Below, piece by piece: positions 1 to 7,759 of a stretch of DNA of 36,128 bases; within the stretch, counting starts at the first letter, position 1, and the number at the start of each line of letters is the position of its first letter. The translations under genes were made by a program, and so were the position numbers. The notes below the pieces were generated by a model, which was given only the letters and a program-made list of their open reading frames with translations, had not been told where the DNA came from and did no database searches. Source of the DNA: Pseudomonadota bacterium. GTDB taxonomy: Bacteria > Pseudomonadota > Alphaproteobacteria > Acetobacterales > Acetobacteraceae. The stretch lies in NCBI GenBank assembly GCA_021808545.1, contig JAKBBM010000020.1:1-36128 (forward strand). The letters run 5' to 3'.

Positions 1-311
1 GAGAGAATCAGGCACCAGAGCAGGATTGAACCATCATGATTCCCCCACACACCCGTGATCCGGTAGAAAAGCGGCACGTTGGCGGCGGAGAATTCGGCGA
101 TATTCTCAACCGTGAAATCCGACACCACCCCCGCCCACACCAGCGCCAGGAACGAAAACCCGATGGCGGCGAAATGGCTGAGCGCCAGGGCGGGGGCGGC
201 GCGCAATATCTTGGAGTCGCGCAAGGCGGGGCCGAACAGCCCGATCACCCCTTGCGCAAGAGCAATGGCGACCGCAAGCGCGAGCGCGAAATGGCCGAGT
301 TCCGGGATCAT
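1..311 (-). CDS. ccmF: Cytochrome c-type biogenesis protein CcmF, N-terminal part (runs off the window)
   Basis: Only the first ~103 residues lie in the window; the gene continues past base 1. CcmF is the inner-membrane heme lyase component of system I that takes heme from CcmE and attaches it to apocytochrome c in the periplasm. The visible part begins MIPELGHFALALA, has at least two hydrophobic helices, and carries the family hallmark WGNHDGSILLW near its end (usually WGNHEGS in this family). The start ATG at 311 overlaps the ccmE stop in an ATGA, which fixes the start and implies translational coupling in a ccmC-D-E-F operon read right to left. CcmG and CcmH would be expected further downstream, outside the window. 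Confidence 0.93.
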   Translation of the reverse strand, partial: MIPELGHFALALAVAIALAQGVIGLFGPALRDSKILRAAPALALSHFAAIGFSFLALVWAGVVSDFTVENIAEFSAANVPLFYRITGVWGNHDGSILLWCLIL

Positions 312-814
312 GAATTATTCCCCTTCACGCTCATATCATTCCATTCGCTGGCTGGTGGCGGCGGGCCGAAGCGCGGGTTCCATTTGCCGGCCTCCTTCAG
401 GGCCTGCTCCACATCGCGCGGCATATAGGCCGCGCCATGCTTGGCCAGCACCTCGCTGGCGGCAAACGTGCCACCTTTGGTCATCGCCCCAATGGCCACC
501 ACCCCTTGCCCCTCGCGGAACAGGTCGGGCAGCACGCCGGTATAGGTGACCGGTACGGAAGCCCGGCCATCTGTCACGCGGAACAGGGTGGTGGGCGTAC
601 CGTTCTTTACATCCGTATGCACGGTGCCGGCCTGCACGATGCCGCCTAGGCGAAAATCCATCCCCACGCGCGGATGTTTTATTTCCACCTGCCGGGGCGA
701 GAGGAAATAGGTGAGGGTGGAGGAAAAGGCCGCCAGCATCAGCCCCGTGGCGGCGGCCAGGCACAGCCCGCTGATCAGCACAATGGTAAGACGGCGTTTT
801 TTGGGCGTGCGCAT
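308..814 (-). CDS. ccmE: Cytochrome c maturation heme chaperone CcmE
   Basis: 168-residue periplasmic heme chaperone anchored by one N-terminal membrane helix (about residues 9-30, after a basic MRTPKKRR start). It accepts heme exported through CcmC and hands it to CcmF. The OB-fold core spans about 40-120. The covalent heme-binding His is H126 in LAKHGAAYMP, with the heme-ligand Tyr at Y130; most homologues have KHDExY here, so the two residues after His (GA instead of DE) are a local variation. Length is normal for the family, with a Pro-rich soluble tail. Starts 5 nt after the ccmD stop and overlaps ccmF by 4 nt. Confidence 0.96.
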   Translation of the reverse strand: MRTPKKRRLTIVLISGLCLAAATGLMLAAFSSTLTYFLSPRQVEIKHPRVGMDFRLGGIVQAGTVHTDVKNGTPTTLFRVTDGRASVPVTYTGVLPDLFREGQGVVAIGAMTKGGTFAASEVLAKHGAAYMPRDVEQALKEAGKWNPRFGPPPPASEWNDMSVKGNNS

Positions 815-819
815 CTTGA

Positions 820-951
820 TCAGGCTTCGGCCTGGGCCAGGCGCCGGCGCGCCCGGCGGTAGCGTTTAAAAACCAGCCATCCCGCCCCAGCCAGGAACAG
901 AACCGAGGCACCATAAGCGCCATTGATGAAGGGCCAGGGATTGATGCTCAT
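820..951 (-). CDS. ccmD: Heme exporter protein CcmD (small membrane protein)
   Basis: A 43-residue protein read directly from the minus strand: begins MSINPWPFINGAYGAS, then one transmembrane helix (about 16-28), then a strongly basic stretch (KRYRRARRR) and a short hydrophilic tail ending AEA. This is the standard CcmD architecture. CcmD helps release holo-CcmE from the CcmABC complex. The ATG overlaps the ccmC stop by 4 nt (ATGA) and the TGA lies 5 nt before the ccmE start, so position, size and topology all agree. It is short enough to be missed by length-filtered gene calling. Confidence 0.9.
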   Translation of the reverse strand: MSINPWPFINGAYGASVLFLAGAGWLVFKRYRRARRRLAQAEA

Positions 952-1724
952 GGCGCGCGCTCCGCCGCGGCCAGCAGCAGGGCGCTGGTCTTGCGTTCGT
1001 TAATGGCGGCACAGATGGCGGTACACACCATGGTGATAAAACTGAGATAAAAGCCCAACGTGGAGACAAGCAGCGGGTAGAGCATGGTGATATAGATTTT
1101 TGACGGGCCGATGAGGGAGATGGTGTTGCCCTGATGCAGCGTGTTCCACCATTGCACCGAAAACACGATGATCGGCAGGTTGATGGCGCCAACCAGCGCC
1201 AGAATGGCCCCGGCGCGGTAGCCATGGGCCTTGTTATCGAACGCGCGGACCAGCGCGATATGGCCAAGATAAAGGAAAAACAGGATCAAAACCGAGGTCA
1301 GCCGCGCATCCCACACCCAGTAGGCGCCCCACATGGGCTTGCCCCAGAGCGAGCCCGAAACCAGGCAAAGTGCGGTAAAACCCGCGCCAATGGGGGCGAT
1401 TTCCTCGGCCGCGATATCGGCCAGGGGGTGCCGCCATACAATGGAGAAGAACGAGCAGATGGCCAGGGCCGCGTAGCCCGCCATAGCCACCCAGGCGGCG
1501 GGCACATGCACATACATGATGCGCACGGCATTGCCTTGCTGCCAGTCGGCCGGGGCAAATTCATACCCCCAGACAATACCGGTTACGGTCAGCATCAGCG
1601 ACAAGGCCGCGAGCCAGGGCAGGGCGGGCTGCACGATTCGCAAAAACCGGCCAGGATTGGCAAAATAATGCAACCAGCCGCCTTTTGCGGCCGTTCGGCC
1701 TTGGGCCAGGACGTTTTCGTTCAT
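948..1724 (-). CDS. ccmC: Heme exporter / heme-handling protein CcmC
   Basis: 258-residue integral membrane protein with six predicted helices. CcmC presents heme at the periplasmic face for loading onto CcmE. The tryptophan-rich WWD-type segment is visible as WGKPMWGAYWVWDARL (residues ~127-142), flanked by the two expected periplasmic heme-ligand histidines, H73 (YVHVPAAW) and H197 (WWNTLHQ). Length is typical. The ATG at 1724 is preceded by an AAGG-like ribosome site; it is the first gene of the visible ccm operon, since ccmA and ccmB are not found upstream in this window. The next gene upstream is divergent, so the operon promoter should lie in 1725-1788. Confidence 0.96.
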   Translation of the reverse strand: MNENVLAQGRTAAKGGWLHYFANPGRFLRIVQPALPWLAALSLMLTVTGIVWGYEFAPADWQQGNAVRIMYVHVPAAWVAMAGYAALAICSFFSIVWRHPLADIAAEEIAPIGAGFTALCLVSGSLWGKPMWGAYWVWDARLTSVLILFFLYLGHIALVRAFDNKAHGYRAGAILALVGAINLPIIVFSVQWWNTLHQGNTISLIGPSKIYITMLYPLLVSTLGFYLSFITMVCTAICAAINERKTSALLLAAAERAP

Positions 1725-1788
1725 GTCATGACCTTAGGCCATGGAGACACGAATTTGAAGCACTGACAAAATAAGTTACACTTTGCTC

Positions 1789-2205
1789 ATGACGAATTAC
1801 TGGTTGATCAAATCCGAACCTGATGCGTTTTCCTGGGACGAACAGGTGGCGCATGGCGTGGAGCCTTGGACCGGGGTGCGCAACCACACGGCCAAGAATA
1901 ATCTCAAGGCGATGCGCCTGGGCGACCACGCCTTTTTCTACCACTCCAATGTCGGTAAGCAGATTGTCGGCATGGTCGAGGTGGTGCGCGAAGCCTATCC
2001 CGATCCCACGGCCACGAGCGGCGACTGGGTTTGCGTGGATGTAAAGGCGCTCACCCCCCTGGCGCGGCCGGTTACCCTTGCCGCGATCAAGGCCGATCCC
2101 AGATTTAGCGAACTGGCCCTGTTGCGGCAGTCGCGCCTGTCGGTTTCGCCGGTGAGTGCAACGCATTGGGCCATGCTGTGTGAAATGGGAGGGGTGAATG
2201 GCTGA
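1789..2205 (+). CDS. EVE domain-containing protein (thymocyte nuclear protein 1-like)
   Basis: 138-residue protein that is essentially one EVE domain, a PUA-like fold that in related families binds modified bases in DNA or RNA. Visible hallmarks are the N-terminal YWLIKSEPDAFSWDE, then WTGVRNHTAKNNL, then MRLGDHAFFYHSN, and a C-terminal LLRQSRLSVSPVS, which match the small bacterial EVE family closely. I chose the ATG at 1789; an in-frame TTG six bases earlier is possible but unnecessary. The stop overlaps the msrA start by 8 nt, so the two are very probably co-translated. The biological substrate of these stand-alone EVE proteins is not established and nothing here decides it. Confidence 0.9.
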   Translation: MTNYWLIKSEPDAFSWDEQVAHGVEPWTGVRNHTAKNNLKAMRLGDHAFFYHSNVGKQIVGMVEVVREAYPDPTATSGDWVCVDVKALTPLARPVTLAAIKADPRFSELALLRQSRLSVSPVSATHWAMLCEMGGVNG

Positions 2206-2725
2206 GAGCGCTTATCTCGCGGGGGGCTGTTTTTGGTGCCTGGAAGCGGCTTACGATGAGCTGGCCGGGGTGCAGGCCGTGCAATCGGGCTATATGGGCG
2301 GGCAAGTGGCCCATCCCAGTTACCGGCAGGTTTGCACCGGCACGACCGGCCATGCCGAGGCGGTGCGGGTGGATTTCGACCCGGCGGTGATTTCCTACGA
2401 AGATTTATTGCGCGTCTTCTTCACCATTCACGACCCCACAACCCTAAACCGTCAGGGAGCGGATGTGGGCACGCAATATCGTTCGGCGATTTTTTGTGCC
2501 ACCGCAGCGCAAAAAGCCGCGGCCGAGGCGGCGGTGGAGGAATTCACGCTGGTCTGGGGCAAGATCGTCACCGAGATTGTCCCACTTGCGGATTTTTACC
2601 CGGCCGAGGCGGAGCATGAGGATTATTTCGTCCGTAATCCGGGCTCCGGCTATTGCCAGATGGTTATCGCGCCCAAGATCGCGAAATTGCGCAAGGCCTT
2701 CCGGGATAAGTTGAAAGCCGGTTAG
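2198..2725 (+). CDS. msrA: Peptide-methionine (S)-S-oxide reductase MsrA
   Basis: 175-residue cytosolic repair enzyme that reduces methionine-S-sulfoxide in proteins and free methionine. The catalytic motif GGCFWCLE is at residues 9-16, with nucleophile C11; the downstream VGTQYRSAIF and HEDYF segments are also family signatures. A further Cys near the C-terminus (GSGYCQ) is placed where a resolving Cys normally sits. It overlaps the EVE gene by 8 nt. With the catalase just beyond it makes a loose oxidative-stress neighbourhood, although the catalase is on the opposite strand. Its TAG stop shares bases with the TAA of the convergent PilZ-like gene. Confidence 0.96.
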   Translation: MAESAYLAGGCFWCLEAAYDELAGVQAVQSGYMGGQVAHPSYRQVCTGTTGHAEAVRVDFDPAVISYEDLLRVFFTIHDPTTLNRQGADVGTQYRSAIFCATAAQKAAAEAAVEEFTLVWGKIVTEIVPLADFYPAEAEHEDYFVRNPGSGYCQMVIAPKIAKLRKAFRDKLKAG

Positions 2726-3105
2726 GCCCGCCGCTTCATGCGCAGGCGGCGCACGATCTGAAAGCCGAAAATTTCGTCCTCGAACCAGCAGACCCGCACC
2801 TGCAGCCAGCCACGGTTGGTCAGCTCCAGAATACATTCAGCGCCACGCGCGCGGATACGGTCCAACTCGGCTGCGGGCTGCACCCGTAGGCAATAGCCGT
2901 GATCGGAAACGTTGATAACCCGACATTCATGTCCCTGCTTGTCATCTTCATCCAGAAGCAGCCTGAATTTCACGAGTTTTTGCGTTAAATCACATAAAGA
3001 ACGCCGCGCTTCGCGCATCGTGAAGCGCGGCGCTTGCGTGCGGTGCTCGTCCACATCAAAGCCGTATGCCACAGCCTGCTCCCCATTTTGCGTGTTCCGC
3101 GCCAT
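2722..3105 (-). CDS. PilZ-like domain protein
   Basis: 127-residue soluble protein. An arginine-rich RxxxR-type segment (REARR, residues ~31-35) is followed about 30 residues later by RVINVSDHGYCLRV, which fits the [D/N]xSxxG half of the PilZ c-di-GMP-binding signature, and the end (EIFGFQIVRRLRMKRR) has the GFQ-plus-basic ending common in PilZ proteins. If correct it would be a small c-di-GMP receptor. The first motif is not perfectly placed, so family membership is likely but ligand binding is uncertain. It starts 42 nt after the catalase stop on the same strand and could be read through from it. No strong ribosome site is visible upstream of the ATG. Confidence 0.6.
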   Translation of the reverse strand: MARNTQNGEQAVAYGFDVDEHRTQAPRFTMREARRSLCDLTQKLVKFRLLLDEDDKQGHECRVINVSDHGYCLRVQPAAELDRIRARGAECILELTNRGWLQVRVCWFEDEIFGFQIVRRLRMKRRA

Positions 3106-3147
3106 GGTTAGGCGGCAAAGGTAAAAGGCGCTTTAAGGGGGGCGGGT

Positions 3148-4623
3148 CTATTCCGCCGCCTCTTCCTGCGCCTTGCGGGCGGCAAGGGCGGCGCGCACGC
3201 CCGCGCCATAAACCGGATCCACCTTGTTTAACAGTCCGATCTGCCGCTCGATAATAGCTTCGGGCACGTCCGTCATCGACGCCGCGAAATTCTCGAATAA
3301 TCTTTGTTTCTGTGCCGCGTCGAACCGTTTAAACAAGGCGCGGGGCTGGCTGTAATCGTCCTCTTTGGCGCTGTTATCGTAACGGCTGGCCTCGCCCGCA
3401 ATCCGCAGCGGCGGCTCTTGCAGGGCCGGGTTCGCGCGCGGGCCGCCAAAGGAATTTGGCTCATAATAGGCATTGTTGCCCTTGGGGGCGTCAAAGCGCA
3501 TGGCACCGTCGGCATGGTAGGTGTGCACGGTGTTGTGGGGGCGGTTAACGGGCAGGGATTCGTAATGCGTGCCCATGCGGTAGCGGTGCGCATCGGCATA
3601 GGCGAAAATCCGTGCTTGCAACATTTTGTCCGGCGACCAGGAAATGCCCGGCACCACATTGGACGGCGAGAAGGAGGCTTGCTCGACTTCGGCGAAATAA
3701 TGATCGGGGTTGCGGTTCAGCTCCAGCACGCCAACATCGATGAGCGGATAATCCGCATGCGGCCACACCTTGGTTAGATCGAACGGATTATAGGGGGTTT
3801 TTTCTGCCTCCGCCTCGGGCATGACCTGAATTTTTAGAACCCAGCGTGGATAATCGCCTTGCTCAATGGCCTCATAAAGATCGCGCTGGGCGGAGTCGCG
3901 ATCATGCCCCACAATGCGGGCCGCCGCCTCGTTGGTCCAGAATTTATGGCCCTGCATCGTTTTGAAATGAAATTTGGCCCAGAAGCGTTCATTCTTTGCA
4001 TTAATGAGGCTGTAGGTATGGCCGCCATAACCGTTCATGAAACGATAGGCTTGCGGCAGCCCTCGGTCGGACATCAGGATTGTCACTTGGTGGAGGCTTT
4101 CCGGTGAGAGCGAGAAGAAATCCCATATCGCGGTGGGCGAGCGTAGATTGGTGACGGGGTGGCGCTTTTGCGTGTGGATGAGGTCGGGGAATTTCATCGG
4201 GTCGCGGATGAAGAAAACCGGCGTGTTATTGCCCACCAGATCCCAATTGCCCTCCTCGGTGTAAAATTTAATGGCGAAGCCGCGCACATCGCGCTCGGCA
4301 TCGGCGGCGCCGCGCTCACCCGCCATGGTGGAAAAGCGCAAGAACAGGCTGGTTTGCGTGCCGGGCTCGAAGATTTTTGCCTTGGAGTAGCGCGAAATAT
4401 CGCCGGTGATGGTGAGCAGGCCATAAGCGGCCGAGCCTTTGGCGTGCGCCACCCGCTCGGGGATGCGCTCGCGATTCTGATGGGCGAGCTTCTCGATAAG
4501 CTGGTAATCTTGCAGCAAGAGCGGACCGCGCGGACCGGCGGTCATTGAGTTTTGGTTATCGGCCATGGGCGCGCCACTCGTACTGGTTAGCACCGCCGGT
4601 GATTTCGGTGTCGTGAACGCCAT
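3148..4623 (-). CDS. katA: Monofunctional heme catalase (small-subunit, clade 3)
   Basis: 491 residues from the preferred ATG at 4623. It dismutates hydrogen peroxide in the cytoplasm. Catalytic His H60 lies in [11 protein letters not shown], the distal Asn in [10 protein letters not shown] (about 131-138), and the proximal heme-ligand Tyr Y342 in [14 protein letters not shown]. The length and the N-terminal [19 protein letters not shown] type sequence are those of clade-3 catalases, which also usually bind NADPH. Upstream in-frame starts at 4641 and 4707 exist, but 4623 has GGAG ten bases ahead and gives the family's usual N-terminus. The 312-bp region upstream is shared with the divergent YeiH gene and may hold peroxide-responsive control; I could not identify a specific operator. 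Confidence 0.95.
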   Translation of the reverse strand: MAFTTPKSPAVLTSTSGAPMADNQNSMTAGPRGPLLLQDYQLIEKLAHQNRERIPERVAHAKGSAAYGLLTITGDISRYSKAKIFEPGTQTSLFLRFSTMAGERGAADAERDVRGFAIKFYTEEGNWDLVGNNTPVFFIRDPMKFPDLIHTQKRHPVTNLRSPTAIWDFFSLSPESLHQVTILMSDRGLPQAYRFMNGYGGHTYSLINAKNERFWAKFHFKTMQGHKFWTNEAAARIVGHDRDSAQRDLYEAIEQGDYPRWVLKIQVMPEAEAEKTPYNPFDLTKVWPHADYPLIDVGVLELNRNPDHYFAEVEQASFSPSNVVPGISWSPDKMLQARIFAYADAHRYRMGTHYESLPVNRPHNTVHTYHADGAMRFDAPKGNNAYYEPNSFGGPRANPALQEPPLRIAGEASRYDNSAKEDDYSQPRALFKRFDAAQKQRLFENFAASMTDVPEAIIERQIGLLNKVDPVYGAGVRAALAARKAQEEAAE

Positions 4624-4795
4624 GTTTTTTACACTCCGCATGTTCAGCCGGACGGAAAAGATGCGCCGGCATTTTACCAGCCGTGCGGCATGCGGGTGCT
4701 CCGGCACCGCCAGGATTGTCTTGATCCGCGGCCAACGCGTCGTGTGCCGTCCACTCCTCCGTTTGAGGCCATCAATCTATTCGATTTTTTCTCAG

Positions 4796-4815
4796 AGCCT
4801 TTTCCTAAAAAGGCT
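4796..4815. repeat. Inverted repeat in the katA/yeiH intergenic region
   Basis: AGCCTTTT (4796-4803) and AAAAGGCT (4808-4815) are perfect complements around a 4-nt loop. There is no U-tract on either side, so it does not look like an intrinsic terminator. It could be an operator for one of the divergent genes or a hairpin in the katA 5' leader. Function is unknown. Confidence 0.4.
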
Positions 4816-4877
4816 GCCACAATGCGCGGAACGCGTGAACCGGCGTATATTGGAGGCCGACTCATTCAGAAATTCGA

Positions 4878-4906
4878 TTAATTTAAGAGAAAAATTTTAT
4901 TATAAT
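4878..4906 (+). promoter_or_regulatory. Putative sigma70-type promoter for the YeiH-like gene
   Basis: A perfect -10 hexamer TATAAT sits at 4901-4906. Seventeen bases upstream is TTAATT (4878-4883), a poor match to the -35 consensus. Transcription would begin near 4913, giving a leader of about 23 nt. In an AT-rich stretch a chance TATAAT is possible. The AAGGA at 4916-4920 is about 15 nt from the ATG, longer than ideal for ribosome binding. Confidence 0.4.
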
Positions 4907-4935
4907 TATACAAAAAAGGAAAATATCTCATATCT

Positions 4936-5988
4936 ATGTTTGGATTTCGAAAACTATTCCCCGGCCTTCTCTTGTGCGCGGGGCTGACAGTGCTAGCGGC
5001 TTTGCTCCAGCGCCTTGAACATCATTTATTTGGGCAAGATTGGCTGGAGGCCCTGGTGCTGGCCATTCTGCTGGGGCTGGCCGTGCGCACGGCCTGGGCG
5101 CCTGGGCCCGCCTGGCGGCCTGGCATTGTGTTCAGCGCCAAGACATTGCTTGAAGTCGCGGTTGTGCTGCTGGGCGCTTCGGTGAGCGCGCGGACCGTGC
5201 TGGCCCTGGGCCCAAAATTGCTGCTGGGCATTGTTGGCGCGGTGGCGATTTCCATTTTCACCAGCTATTTCATCTGCCGGGTGTTACGTTTGCAGCCGCG
5301 CCTGGCGCTGCTGGTGGCGTGCGGCAATTCCATTTGCGGTAATTCCGCCATTGCCGCGGTTGCCCCGGTTATTGGCGCGGATGCGGATGAAATCGCCTCT
5401 TCCATCGCCTTTACCGCCGTGCTCGGCGTGTTGGTGGTGCTGTTGCTGCCGCTTTTGGTGCCGGTTTTTCTGCTCAGTCTTACGCAATATGGCGTGCTGG
5501 CGGGGCTTACCGTTTATGCCGTGCCGCAAGTGCTGGCCGCAACCTTGCCGATCGGCGCGCTGTCCAACCAGATCGGCACGGTGGTGAAGCTGGTGCGGGT
5601 GCTGATGCTGGGGCCGGTCGTGGCGGCACTTGGCCTGCTCGCCGCCCGCCTGCGCGAAGAGCCCGACGAAGTTCCGCCGCACATCACCGCTGGCGATCGC
5701 CCAGCGCCCGGCCTGCCGCCCATTCACCATTTGCTGCCCTGGTTCATTATTGGGTTTCTGCTGCTGCTGGGCGTGCGCTCGGCCGGGCTGATTCCCGCCG
5801 CTTGGCTGACGCCCATAAAGCTTGTTGCCTCCTGGCTTACCACCTTGTCGATGGCGGCGCTGGGGCTGGGGGTGGATGTGCGCAGTGTGGCCCAGGCGGG
5901 CCCGCGTGTAACCGCCGCGGTGACCCTCTCGCTGCTGGTGCTGGGCGGGATCAGCCTGGGGCTGATCCGCTTTCTGCATATTCCCTAA
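4936..5988 (+). CDS. YeiH family (UPF0324) putative sulfate exporter
   Basis: 350-residue polytopic membrane protein with roughly ten hydrophobic helices. The strongly conserved CGNSICGNSAIAA motif (residues ~129-141) identifies the YeiH/UPF0324 family, and the flanking LLEVAVVLLGASVS and VVKLVRVLMLGPVV segments agree. Members are annotated as putative sulfate or sulfur-compound exporters, but the substrate is not firmly known. A LysR-type regulator is often adjacent in other genomes; none is present here. The ATG at 4936 is the only upstream start in frame. Its stop TAA (5986-5988) directly abuts the stop of the convergent dehydrogenase gene with no spacer. Confidence 0.9.
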   Translation: MFGFRKLFPGLLLCAGLTVLAALLQRLEHHLFGQDWLEALVLAILLGLAVRTAWAPGPAWRPGIVFSAKTLLEVAVVLLGASVSARTVLALGPKLLLGIVGAVAISIFTSYFICRVLRLQPRLALLVACGNSICGNSAIAAVAPVIGADADEIASSIAFTAVLGVLVVLLLPLLVPVFLLSLTQYGVLAGLTVYAVPQVLAATLPIGALSNQIGTVVKLVRVLMLGPVVAALGLLAARLREEPDEVPPHITAGDRPAPGLPPIHHLLPWFIIGFLLLLGVRSAGLIPAAWLTPIKLVASWLTTLSMAALGLGVDVRSVAQAGPRVTAAVTLSLLVLGGISLGLIRFLHIP

Positions 5989-6999
5989 TCAGAAACCTTC
6001 CAGAACGATCTTGCCGCGCACGGTGGCACTTTCCAGCGCGGCATGGGCGCGCATCAGATTGGCGGCGTTGATGGTGCCGTAATGTTCGGTCATCGTTGTG
6101 CGCAGCGTGCCCTGATCGATGAAATGCGCGATCGCCTCCAGTGTGCGGTGCTGCGTGGTCATATTCGGCGTATGCAGCATGCCGCGCGCGAACACATATT
6201 CCGTATGCAGCGTGCCGGATTTTCTGATCAGGGAAGAAATATCCAGCGGTCCCGCATTGGATTCGATGATACCAAGCGCGCCTTCCGGCGCCAGCAGTTC
6301 GGTCAGCTTCTTGAAGTGCAGCCGCTCATGCGAGACGCAGAAAATATAGTCCGGCGGGGTGAGACCAAGGGCCAGGATTTGCGTTGTCAGATCATGATGA
6401 TGATCGATGACGTGATGCGCGCCCAGCTCCCGGCACCAGGCAACGCTCTCGGGCCGCGAGGCGGTGGCGATGATGGTAAGATCGGTCAGCTGTGCTGCGA
6501 GCTGGATGGCGATGGAGCCAACTCCGCCAGCACCGCCAACAATGAGCAGCGTGCCCGCTGCCCCCTGGTCGCGCGGAATGCGGAAACGCTCGAACAGCAT
6601 TTCCCAGGCGGTGAGCGCGGTGAGCGGCAGGGCGGCGGCCTGCGCGAAATTGAGCGAGCGCGGCTTGTGCCCGACAATCCGGTCATCGACCAGATGATAT
6701 TCCGCGTTGGTGCCGGGACGGTTGGGCACGCCGGCGTAAAACACCTCGTCGCCAACTGCAAAATTCTGGACCTCGGGGCCAATGCCGCGCACGATTCCCG
6801 CCGCATCGAACCCCAACACGCGCGGCTCGCCTAAAGGTTCGCCGCCCAGGCGCTGCTTTGCATCCACAGGATTGACCGATACAGCCTTCACTTCCACCAG
6901 CAGGTCATGATGCCGGGGTACGGGCATGGGCAGGTCTATATCGATCAGGGCATCGGAATCGGTTATCGGTTTTGAATGCGTGAACGCAACAGCTTTCAT
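5989..6999 (-). CDS. Zinc-type alcohol dehydrogenase-like / quinone-reductase-like protein (MDR superfamily)
   Basis: 336 residues from ATG 6999, which has AAAGG eight bases upstream; an in-frame GTG five codons earlier is less likely. It has the GroES-like N-terminal domain (start MKAVAF, VKAVSVNPVDAKQR, VLGFDAAGIV) and a Rossmann domain with GGAGGVGSIAIQLA at 155-168, so it uses NAD(P)H. The sequence belongs to the 'zinc-binding alcohol dehydrogenase family protein' group of medium-chain reductases, which mostly lack the structural zinc Cys cluster, and none is seen here. The physiological substrate is unknown. It lies 52 nt downstream of the YgjP-like peptidase gene on the same strand and may be co-transcribed. 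Confidence 0.88.
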   Translation of the reverse strand: MKAVAFTHSKPITDSDALIDIDLPMPVPRHHDLLVEVKAVSVNPVDAKQRLGGEPLGEPRVLGFDAAGIVRGIGPEVQNFAVGDEVFYAGVPNRPGTNAEYHLVDDRIVGHKPRSLNFAQAAALPLTALTAWEMLFERFRIPRDQGAAGTLLIVGGAGGVGSIAIQLAAQLTDLTIIATASRPESVAWCRELGAHHVIDHHHDLTTQILALGLTPPDYIFCVSHERLHFKKLTELLAPEGALGIIESNAGPLDISSLIRKSGTLHTEYVFARGMLHTPNMTTQHRTLEAIAHFIDQGTLRTTMTEHYGTINAANLMRAHAALESATVRGKIVLEGF

Positions 7000-7051
7000 C
7001 GACGGGCCTTTCACTTAACTGCACGGTCGGTGTACCCAACATGCGCTTGCA

Positions 7052-7759
7052 TTACCCGATCCTCAAGAGCGCCGCGCCAAAGCGGTGCAGCCATGCGGTG
7101 GCCACGGTGCCGTGCGGCGAAAGCTGTTTGGCCAGCGCCCAGAATTGCGGCCCGTGATTCATGTGGCGCAGATGCGCGACCTCGTGCGCGACCACGTAAT
7201 CCTGCACGAAATCCGGCGCGCAGATCAGCCGCCAGCTAAAGGCCAGCGTGCCATCGGGCGCGCAGGAGCCCCAGCGTGAGCGCGTATCCTTTATGCGTAC
7301 CGTTTTGGGGTGGAGTGCCACATTTTCCGCCTTGGTCTGCGCCAGGGCGGAAAAGTCCCGCCGGGCCAGATGTTTCAGGCAGTCGGTCACGCGCCGGGGT
7401 AGAAAATCAACCTCTCCCGTAACGACGATACGCTGCGCCTCAATCCAAGCCCCGCCGCGTGCTTGCGGCCGGTGTTCGATGACATGCGCTACCCCCCGCA
7501 CAGGTACGCGCGCGCCGGGCAGAAAGCGCAAGGCCTGGGGCAGGGCGGCCAGCTTGTTCGCGGCCCAGTCCTCATGTGCCTGCAAAAGGGCGAGCCCCGC
7601 GCGCGGGGTTGCGCGCGGCGGCAGGGTAATGACGATCCCGCCTTGCACCGGATCGACCCGCAGGGAAATCCGCTTGGCCCGGGCGGAGCGGCGGAACGTG
7701 ACCTCGGCCTGAATATCGCGCAGCGGCACGGTCCTGGCGCTCAGCGCCGGCTGGCTCAT
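7052..7759 (-). CDS. YgjP-like (WLM/DUF45) zinc metallopeptidase
   Basis: 235 residues from ATG 7759. The zinc site is HEVAH (H192, E193, H196) followed by HMNHGPQFW, whose second His (H202) is the expected third ligand; TRSRWGSC about 30 residues earlier is the other hallmark of the YgjP/M48-like family. The N-terminal half is the usual beta-rich region with arginines. Cellular targets of this family are not known. An in-frame TTG at 7795 would extend it, but the ATG overlaps the YcgN stop in ATGA (7756-7759), a pattern repeated many times in this window, so I prefer the shorter form. Confidence 0.9.
   Translation of the reverse strand: MSQPALSARTVPLRDIQAEVTFRRSARAKRISLRVDPVQGGIVITLPPRATPRAGLALLQAHEDWAANKLAALPQALRFLPGARVPVRGVAHVIEHRPQARGGAWIEAQRIVVTGEVDFLPRRVTDCLKHLARRDFSALAQTKAENVALHPKTVRIKDTRSRWGSCAPDGTLAFSWRLICAPDFVQDYVVAHEVAHLRHMNHGPQFWALAKQLSPHGTVATAWLHRFGAALLRIG

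Larger units (their letters stand above)
4624..4935. other. Divergent intergenic region katA / yeiH-like
   Basis: 312 bp without a supportable gene. The katA-proximal half has normal GC content; the last ~70 bp before the YeiH-type gene are extremely AT-rich (4865-4930), unlike anything nearby except the island at 19920-20060. It contains a TATAAT hexamer and an 8-bp inverted repeat, listed separately. No tRNA or recognisable riboswitch fold was seen. Confidence 0.6.

Noticed and set aside
4674-4881. Short open frames on both strands in the katA/yeiH intergenic region.
   Set aside because: No ribosome site, no homology I can recognise, and their composition is that of noncoding DNA; the region is better explained as divergent control DNA.
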